A stretch of DNA of 64,000 nucleotides, taken from contig NC_070562.1 of the NCBI RefSeq assembly GCF_026914185.1, forward strand, positions 2,046,001 through 2,110,000. The letters are read 5' to 3'. The position numbers were made by a program, and so were the translations under genes. Source of the DNA: Puccinia triticina (Eukaryota > Basidiomycota > Pucciniomycetes > Pucciniales > Pucciniaceae). Below are positions 57,274-64,000 of the stretch, in pieces. Every line of letters starts with the position of its first letter. Within the stretch, counting starts at the first letter, position 1. Under the pieces are notes generated by a model. The model was not told the origin of the DNA. It did not search any database and worked only from the letters and a program-made list of their open reading frames with translations.

Positions 57274-57699
57274 TGGTGCCAAAGCACACTCCGTAATAGG
57301 AGTGTGCCAAAGCACACTCTGTCATAGGAGTGTGCCAAAGCACACTCTGTCATAGGAGTGTGCCAAAGCACACTCTGTCATAGGAGTGTGCCAAAGCACA
57401 CTCTGTCATAGGAGTGTGCCAAAGCACACTCTGTCATAGGAGTGTGCCAAAGCACACTCTGTCATAGGAGTGTGCCAAAGCACACTCTGTCATAGGAGTG
57501 TGCCAAAGCACACTCTGTCATAGGAGTGTGCCAAAGCACACTCTGTCATAGGAGTGTGCCAAAGCACACTCTGTCATAGGAGTGTGCCAAAGCACACTCT
57601 GTCATAGTAGTGTGCCAAAGCACACTCTGTCATAGGAGTGTGCCAAAGCACACTCTGTCATAGGAGTGTGCCAAAGTACACTCCATCATGGGAGTGTAC
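57274..57699 (-). repeat. Array C of the 28-bp minisatellite, inverted
   Basis: About 15 units. Read on the minus strand the unit is GAGTGTGC-TTTG-GCACACTC-CTATGACA, the array A type. It is in opposite orientation to arrays A and B. It starts shortly after the last coding-looking exon of the Ser/Thr/Gln gene. Confidence 0.95.
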
Positions 57700-58777
57700 T
57701 CTATAGCTTTATGAGCTACTTCTTGTGTTAAAGGCAAGAAGATGGTGTTGATGGCAAGGTATAGCTTGAACTGAAAATTCATTTTGTTTCTCAACTTAAC
57801 AATGGCATCTCTGGCAGAAGAAATGGAGGAAAAACATTGTGGGCAATTTTGATTGATTCCCCTGCAGGTGCCGGTGTGGAACTTCTCAAAGGGGAGAATA
57901 GAGCTTGGAAGGGAAATGGATAGCAACACTAGTACTAATGTAAGCTATGCAAGGGTGCTGATGAGGCTGCCTTCCTGACTAATACTGAGGGGATGAGAGT
58001 AACACTAAGAAAAAGAAGAAAATGTGTGGCTGATTTCTACTTGATCTTAGGAGCTAGTACTATGAGCTGACTACTGACTACTGAGGGTGAGAGGGTTGGA
58101 GCAGTGATGGAAGAGGGGAAAGCAATGGCAATGGTTCAATAGCAATGGGTTCAGGAGCAACAGCAATGATATCAATGAGTAATGGGTGATGAGTAATTTC
58201 TACAATAATTTCTGTATCTAAATTTCTGCATAAGGTACAAGTGAGGGGGGAAGGACAGTTCTTATATGAAGGAAGGATGAGCACAGACAATGAGGAATTC
58301 TGGCTATGGGAATAAAGGTTGTACAAATAGGGAAAGGTTCTGGCTATGGGAAGAAAAGATTGTACAAATGGGGAAGGTGATGTGAACATAGTAACAACTT
58401 GTAATGATGAGCACTACTGAAAGAGGTAAGCACAGATCCAATGATGTAATGTGTACAATAGGCATAGTACATAAGGAACAATGTATGTAAAGGGTTTAGT
58501 ATGTGAGAATATATCTGCAAAAAGAATGTAATGTAATGATTCAAGTAAGTTACTAATGAAATGAGTATTGTAACTCATGAAGACTGTAGGTTTTCTGTAA
58601 GTCTTATATCCTCTATAACTATTGAACCATTAAAGATAAAGGGCTACTATGTATGAGTGACTATAGGTGAAATGAGGCGTAGAATCTGAATATGCAATAA
58701 TAATGAGGGATTTGTAGAGTGTTATGGGGTAATAGGCAATTTAATGATGAATATATGTAAAAGAAGGCAATAAAATA
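57700..58777. other. Repeat-derived AT-rich sequence
   Basis: 57940-58030 matches 29850-29945, so this is a second copy of that dispersed element. Purine-rich ATGG/AATG stretches follow to 58700. No gene. Confidence 0.45.
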
Positions 58778-59290
58778 CTACTTATGGTTTGGAATGGAGC
58801 ACCACACCGGAAAGGGGGGAAGCCCAATCCCAACGCCTATCACATTCTCATCCAGTAGAACCACCATCCAAGTATCACTCAATACCCCAGATTGTCCCTT
58901 CAAATCCATTGTACAACATTGGACATCCTCAAGTCTAGGATACCTGAGAAAGTAGGGTTTGGTCAAATCTGGATTGATTTTTATTTCACAATTGTAATTG
59001 TTGATTGTTTTCTGGACACCAAGTGCAGCTTCTACAAGCTGGTTTTGCCGAGTAGTCTGGGGTGCTCCAGCTTGAAGAAATGTATGGATTAGCATGTGAA
59101 CAAGCTTGCAGATGTGCAGGTGATTATTAGTCTCCTGCATGATGAACACAGCCAGTACGTCAAAGTCAATGACGTGCTGGGAGCAGTCTCTGTGCAAATC
59201 TTGAAGCCATCAATTTGTTTGGCACTCCGTTGTGTTGATGCCAGCTTTGTAGTAGTCCATACCCCTGATTAGCATATTGTCTAGCTGAAA
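58778..59290 (-). pseudogene. Unrecognised coding remnant
   Basis: A 139-codon minus-strand frame (59197-58778) ends LPPFPVWCSIPNHK. Upstream the same phase continues as RGMDYYKAGINTTECQTN after one TGA at about 59204-59206, which suggests a longer gene broken by a stop. No family recognised; possibly element-encoded. Confidence 0.3.
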
Positions 59291-59989
59291 ATATCATTCA
59301 AATGGATAATAAAACATTCAGCAATTTGATGCATCCCTCCCCACACAGTTTCATTGATAGGGATAACTTGACTGTTGACTATACGCCACACAGCCAAGTT
59401 AGCCCACAATAAGAAAAGGGGTTGGAATATACTCTGCAACCCCTGAATTAATGCACCACCAGAATATGGTGAACTTGGGGGAGGATTGAAAAACTTTGAA
59501 CATGTGATAAGACTATACCTGCAAAACTACAGCAACAACTTTGTTTGATATTTGTTGGGCGTGTTGAACAGATCAATTTGATACAGCAGTATGTGGTATG
59601 AAATATGTTATGAAACACTTTCCAAACAGAAAAACAAAACAAGGCATTAGCCAATAGCCGCCATTCAGATGGTATGCGAGAGAAGTCCGAACTCACAGTA
59701 AGTCAACGGCACATATTCCACTGCTCTCCCAATGGTCTGTATAGTTGTTGCAAGGTGAGAATACTATTTCTGATAAGATTTGTATCAGCTTTATAAATTT
59801 GAAAAAAAAATAGCCAATAGCTTGTCCCCAGGCAGTCAGAGATGGGAAGTTTGCAACTCAAGTTCAACCTGACAAGGGTGACCAACGAGAAGACACAGGA
59901 TCTTGATTGAGGGTCCGGCGGGGCAATTCGGACACTCTTTTTGTGATAATACGGTCAGCCACAAGTGTTCAACTGGGTCACTGTCTAGG
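59291..59989. other. Unannotated AT-rich sequence
   Basis: Short frames on the minus strand only. Nothing supported. Confidence 0.35.
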
Positions 59990-60268
59990 CGAGGTGCTGA
60001 ATTTTACATTGGGCTGAGCTGGGAGGTGTGGGAATTCAACATACATAGAAGGAGGGGAGATTTGGGCCTCCACAAGGTTCCGGCAGGCCAGCGTTGGAGA
60101 AAAGTTGAGGTTCTCCAAGGATTACTGGTTGGGGGGCAAAAGGCACAGTGGGTTAGCTGCTGGGTGAATGGCTAGGCGAGGTGGTGAATTTTACATTGGG
60201 CTGATTCAGGAGGGGTGGGAATTCAACATACATAGAAGGCAGGGAGATTTGGGTCTCCAAAGGTTTCC
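59990..60268 (+). repeat. Direct duplication, about 90 bp, 188 bp apart
   Basis: GAATTTTACATTGGGCTGA through GGGAATTCAACATACATAGA to GAGATTTGGG occurs at about 59990-60080 and 60178-60268. Confidence 0.82.
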
Positions 60269-60278
60269 AGGTTGGTGC

Positions 60279-60367
60279 TGTAAGACTCAAAAGTGTTCCT
60301 GAGAACCTTTTGCTGAATGGAGAAGGGGATGATGGAGGTGCAAACTCTGCCCTTCTATACTATCAGA

Positions 60368-60400
<33 letters not shown>

Positions 60401-60651
60401 TTAATGAAGTGATAGGGTTGGTTGGTTCAAGATGAGCTTGTTGATGAAACTAAATAATATGTTGATATTGTTATTGTAAGGGTTGTTATGTATGTAGGTT
60501 GTTAAGTATATGTAAGGTTGTTTATGTAAATGTTTGGGTGACTGTAATTGGTGAGTAATAAACTGAGGAGAGAGATATGAGAATATGAGAGTGAGTTCAG
60601 TTGTGTCATGAGCCCGCACACGGGCCATGAATTGTCCCAAGGCATGTTACA
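60279..60651 (+). repeat. LTR-like repeat related to 17234-17495
   Basis: Starts TGTAAGACTCAAAAGTG and may end at ATGTTACA (about 60651), a TG/CA pair. Shares ordered blocks with 17234-17400. The right border is a guess. Confidence 0.45.
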
Positions 60652-60961
60652 CATTTTATTTACATGTCACGGTCTCTAGAACTAGGAGACCGGAGGGGGA
60701 AGAGCCACATGCTTTCCCCATCTAGCAATTTACCAATTAGCTAGTCAAGACCCGCCCCAGAACCCAGAACCCCTCCTCCCCCCCCCCCCCCCCCCCAGAA
60801 CCAGTCCTAACATATTGCTAGATCTCACTATTGGGGACGAGGGACGACCAGAAACCAACCAGAACCAAACCAACATTGAAATCCAGAACAGCGCAGATCC
60901 AAAACTAGAACCGAACCAACACTGAAACCTAGAACCGTGTGGACCCGAAATTCCAAGACTG

Positions 60962-61954
60962 ATGGCTGAGGACATGAATAACCTTCGTCAGCGGGTCGAG
61001 GAACTATCCGCCTTGATTCATGAAGAAAGAACTCACCGTCAAAGGGCCAAGGCCGACCTAGAATCAATTCGAGCCCAAATGGTAGCCCCGGCTGTCGTCC
61101 CCATTATCCCACCCCAGCAACCAGGTCAACAGCAGCCTCCGGGCGACGTCGTGGCAAAAGGCCCCAAGATCGGATTGCCGGATAAGTACAATGGAACGAA
61201 AGGGGCGAAGGCCGAGGTTTATGTGACCCAAATTGGCCTCTATAACATCTCCAACCCGCAGATGTTTCCTGACGACCAAAGCAAGGTGATCTTCTTAATC
61301 TCGTACCTTACGGGCCAGGCAAGCGCATGGGCGCAACCATTCAAGACCAGATTATTCTTGGGGCAGGTGGTCACCTACGAGTCGTTCTTTACCGCATTCC
61401 AAATGATGTATTACGACACCAAGAAGAGATCCCCTGAAGCAAACAAAGTCGGTCGCCCATTATACGTTTCAGTTCAATCAACACGTGGCCGACGTGGGCT
61501 GGGAGATGCGGACGTTGGTAATCCAGTACCAACAAGGCCTTAAGAAAGACATTTGACTGGCTTTGGTCCTCGCTTGGATTGAATTCAAGGAACTTACCGA
61601 CCTCAGCAACCTGGCGCTAAAGATCGATAATAAAATCAATGGCGCTGACCTCACTCCAATAGACGTAGCGCAGCCCAACCCCAACGCAATGGATCTTTCG
61701 GCGGTGCGGGGCCAGCTATCAGGAAAGGAGAAAGCTGAGATGATGTGGGCCGGTCTTTTTTTCTACTGTGGCGGAAAGGGCCACGTGGTTCGGGATTGCC
61801 CAGAGAAGAAGCCAAAAGGGAAAGGGAAGGCGTTGGGAGCGGCAGTCAGGATCTCCGAATTGGAAGAAGAAGTTCGCCGTTTAACCGTGGGACCTAAGCC
61901 GAGCGGCGAGGGTGGGCGTGCGGATCAATCAAAAAATGGAGACGCTCGGGAGTG
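60962..61954 (+). pseudogene. Gypsy gag with zinc knuckle
   Basis: It begins MAEDMNNLRQRVEELSALIH (coiled-coil-like), then a gag core (IGLPDKYNGTKGAKAEVYVT, FLISYLTGQASAWAQPF). A frameshift lies near 61450, where TFQFNQHVADVGWEMRTLVI resumes in another phase, and TGA follows at 61554-61556. The nucleocapsid motif reads FYCGGKGHVVRDC; the first Cys of the CCHC knuckle is replaced by Phe. Ends TGA at 61952-61954. Confidence 0.85.
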
Positions 61955-62044
61955 AAGGTTGTGCCTCCCCCGAGCGTGGAGGGAAATGTTGTAGTTAGAT
62001 TAGGAACGTGTACAATGACATCCAACAATCCAATTGACCCCTGA

Positions 62045-64000
62045 TTGTTTGTCTCAGTACCAATTAATCAACTTAATTTTTCCCCAGCCACAACCAAGAC
62101 CGCTGCATTCCTAATTGACTCTGGGGCGACCCATGACGTCCTGAGCCTCTCATTTGCGGTGCGAGAAGGACTCCAGCTGAGGGAGTTCCACTACAAAAGA
62201 ACTATATCTGGGTTTGACGGGTCTAAGAGCCATGCATCTCAGGAAGTCGAATTGATTTTGGACTCAGACCCGACCCCACGCAACTTCGTCGTCGCAACAC
62301 CCAAGGACACCTACGACGGCATCATGGGGATGCCGTGGATCCGCCAACATGGTAATCTGATAGACTGGAGAACCCGTTGCTTTGGGGCAAAATCTTCAAG
62401 CATCGCCACCGCTGAGGTGTCGTTGTGTCCAAAAAAAACCTCACAGGACGGGGAGGAGCCCGGGGTGAGGCCAGTGAGGAACATTGACGAGGGGGCGCAC
62501 ATCTTATGTGCAATGACGCCCCCGCAATGTGAGTCATCTTTATTATCTTCTACCAACAATGTCATAAGACCATCTGGCAAGCGGTTACACTCCTTAGAAA
62601 GCAGGTACCCCAATACACCGACAATGGTCACCACACCTCAGGCCAAACTGATCCCCAAGTCATCCATCCAGCCACATGAGTGTCACATTGCTTCAAATGA
62701 AGCGGTTCCATCTGAGGATCATATTGCAGCTGCTGAGGCGGTTTCGTCTATGCCAAAAAAACCCTCACAGGATGGGGAGGAGCCCGGGGTGAGGCAAGCA
62801 AAGTTATATGACGAGAGGGTGCGCGCTTCAAGTGGAACAACGCCCCCGCAATGTGAGTCTTATGCCATTTTTCCATCCTGTTTTTCCAATACACCCTACG
62901 TAAGAGCAACTGGCAAGCGGATACAATTTCCAAAACTTGCAACACAGGAGCAGGGGGCGGCGGAGGCGCTTGTCATAACGGCGAAGACGTCTTGGTCTAC
63001 TTTGGCCAGACTAGCGGCAGAGAACATGAAAAACGGGCCTGAGACCTGGCCAGTGGAGGATCTAGTCCCGCGAAGGTACCATCGGTATTTAGACATGTTC
63101 AAAAAATCAGGGGCACAACGGCTCCCGCCACGACGGAAGTACGACTTCAGAGTGAACCTAATACCAGGCGGGGCGTATCATCCCCTTGTTGCCGGCGGAA
63201 AATGAAGTGCTTGACAAGATGATCCGTGAGGGACTGGAGAATGGGACCATGTCGCCGTGGGCAGCCCCGGTACTATTCACCGGCAAGAAAGAAGGTAATC
63301 TTAGGCCGTGCTTTGACTATTGGAAGTTGAACGCCCTCACCGAGAAGAATAAATACCCATTACCACTCACCATGGATCTCGTGGAAAGTCTGCTCAATTC
63401 AAACACTTTCACCAAGTTGGACTTGCGTAACGCATACGGTAATTTGCGGGTAGCAGAAGGAGACAAGGACAAACTCGTGTTTATCTGTTGAGCTGGGCAG
63501 TTTGCACCATTGACCATGCCGTTCGGGCCCACAGGAGCGCCCAGATTCTTTCAATTCTTTATCCAGTACATCTTACTTGGCCGGATTGGGAAGGATATGG
63601 CAGCTTATCTGGACGACATTATGATCTATACAACGCCGGGGCATGATCACGAAGAAGCGGTCATCAGTGTACTAGAGAAATTAAGCAAACATCAGTTGTG
63701 GTTAAAGCCTGAAAAATGTGAGTTCTCAAGAAAGGAAGTGGAATACCTTGGTCTGTTAATCTCCCGGAATCGAGTACGCATGGATCCTACGAAAGTCCGT
63801 GTGGTGACCGATTGGCCAACACCCACCAATGTCACAGAAGTCCAGCGGTTCATCGGGTTTGCCAACTTTTATAGGAGGTTCATTCGACAATTTTCGCGGA
63901 CAACAAGACCCCTTCACAACCTCACCAAGGCCTCGACACACTTTGTGTGGGACAACCATTGCCAGCGGGATTTTGAGTCATTGAAGACAGCGTTTACCAC
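62045..64000 (+). pseudogene. Gypsy protease-reverse transcriptase
   Basis: The retropepsin motif is FLIDSGATHDVLS. A long linker holds a duplicated segment (SQDGEEPGVR...TPPQCES twice, about 62430-62540 and 62765-62862). The reverse transcriptase begins RRYHRYLDMF. A one-base frameshift near 63185-63200 moves the frame to PAENEVLDKMIREGLENGTM. LRPCFDYWKLN has Trp where Arg is usual. TGA at 63489-63491 interrupts before GQFAPLTMPFGPTGAPRFFQ. The catalytic box is YLDDIMIYT. The thumb VQRFIGFANFYRRFIRQFS runs to the window edge. Confidence 0.88.

Larger units (their letters stand above)
60665..64000 (+). mobile_element. Ty3/Gypsy retrotransposon, decayed, cut by the window end
   Basis: Gag, aspartic protease and reverse transcriptase lie in the Gypsy order. 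A short 5' LTR may be 60665-60812 (TGTCACGG to CTAACA, containing a run of 20 C), followed by ATTGGGGACGAGGG, a leader typical of Gypsy elements. Frameshifts and stops in gag and pol mean it is inactive. RNase H, integrase and the 3' LTR would lie beyond 64000. Confidence 0.85.

Noticed and set aside
57128..57343. Frames reading CALAHSYYGVCFGT-type repeats over the satellites
   Set aside because: Translation of the 28-bp repeat. The 28-bp period is not a multiple of three, so frames rotate; not a protein gene.
46338..57699. The regular 28-bp repeats look at first like CRISPR repeats
   Set aside because: There are no unique spacers, the genome is eukaryotic and no cas-like genes are present. 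They are minisatellite arrays.
60780..60800. Run of 20 C as a possible regulatory or quadruplex signal
   Set aside because: It lies in the presumed Gypsy LTR; its length is prone to assembly error and no function can be argued.

Overview
The window is a stretch of fungal nuclear genome, most likely from a rust fungus (Pucciniales, Puccinia-like). The reasons are short GT-AG introns in every host gene, a single-chain ATP-citrate lyase of the basidiomycete/animal type, a secreted multicopper oxidase, and genes standing as small islands in a very large mass of nested transposable elements. The genus is an inference from style; nothing in the window proves it.

Host genes. (1) 1-2688 (+): 3' part of a Ser/Thr/Pro-rich, Cys-patterned, probably wall- or membrane-anchored protein. 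(2) 3808-5175 (-): complete four-exon NIF3-family metal-binding protein. (3) 6237-10305 (+): complete eight-exon ATP-citrate lyase, 1145 aa, divergent from NIF3. (4) 23907-26226 (-): complete seven-exon secreted laccase-like multicopper oxidase, 606 aa. (5) 48327-51309 (+): complete seven-exon Syo1/HEATR3-like symportin, 820 aa, for ribosomal protein import. Weaker models are a two-exon hypothetical at 20183-20670 (-), a Ser/Thr/Gln repeat protein at 56357-57197 (+) and a Cys-rich fragment at 55382-55930 (+). A DEAD/RecQ-like helicase is truncated at 22644-23121 (-).

Mobile DNA. 11.1-13.4 kb holds a cluster of MITEs of at least three families, with target duplications. 13.5-15.1 kb holds Copia integrase pieces split by a solo LTR. 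17.5-18.6 kb is an element with 38-bp perfect TIRs. 30.2-31.3 kb is a hAT-like element split by another.

32.75-45.5 kb is one nested structure. A gag-only LTR retrotransposon (5-bp duplication AGTGG) has a 912-bp TA-flanked element in its 5' LTR and a 9.6-kb CACTA-type element (TIR CACTACCAAG, 3-bp duplication TTG) in its gag. That element has about 660-bp TIRs, long inverted arrays of a roughly 175-bp repeat, a central two-exon gene, and its own inserted MITE and solo LTR. A decayed Ty3/Gypsy element starts near 60.7 kb and runs off the right edge.

Satellites. A 28-bp self-complementary minisatellite (GAGTGTGC-N4-GCACACTC plus a 6-bp spacer) forms three arrays at 46.3-47.1, 54.7-55.4 and 57.3-57.7 kb, with small copies at 15.1 and 21.5 kb. 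The first and third arrays are in opposite orientation and flank the Syo1 gene. Self-complementary repeat units recur across unrelated elements in this window.

All reading was by eye. Element borders are best where a target duplication is quoted; other borders may be off by a few to tens of bases.
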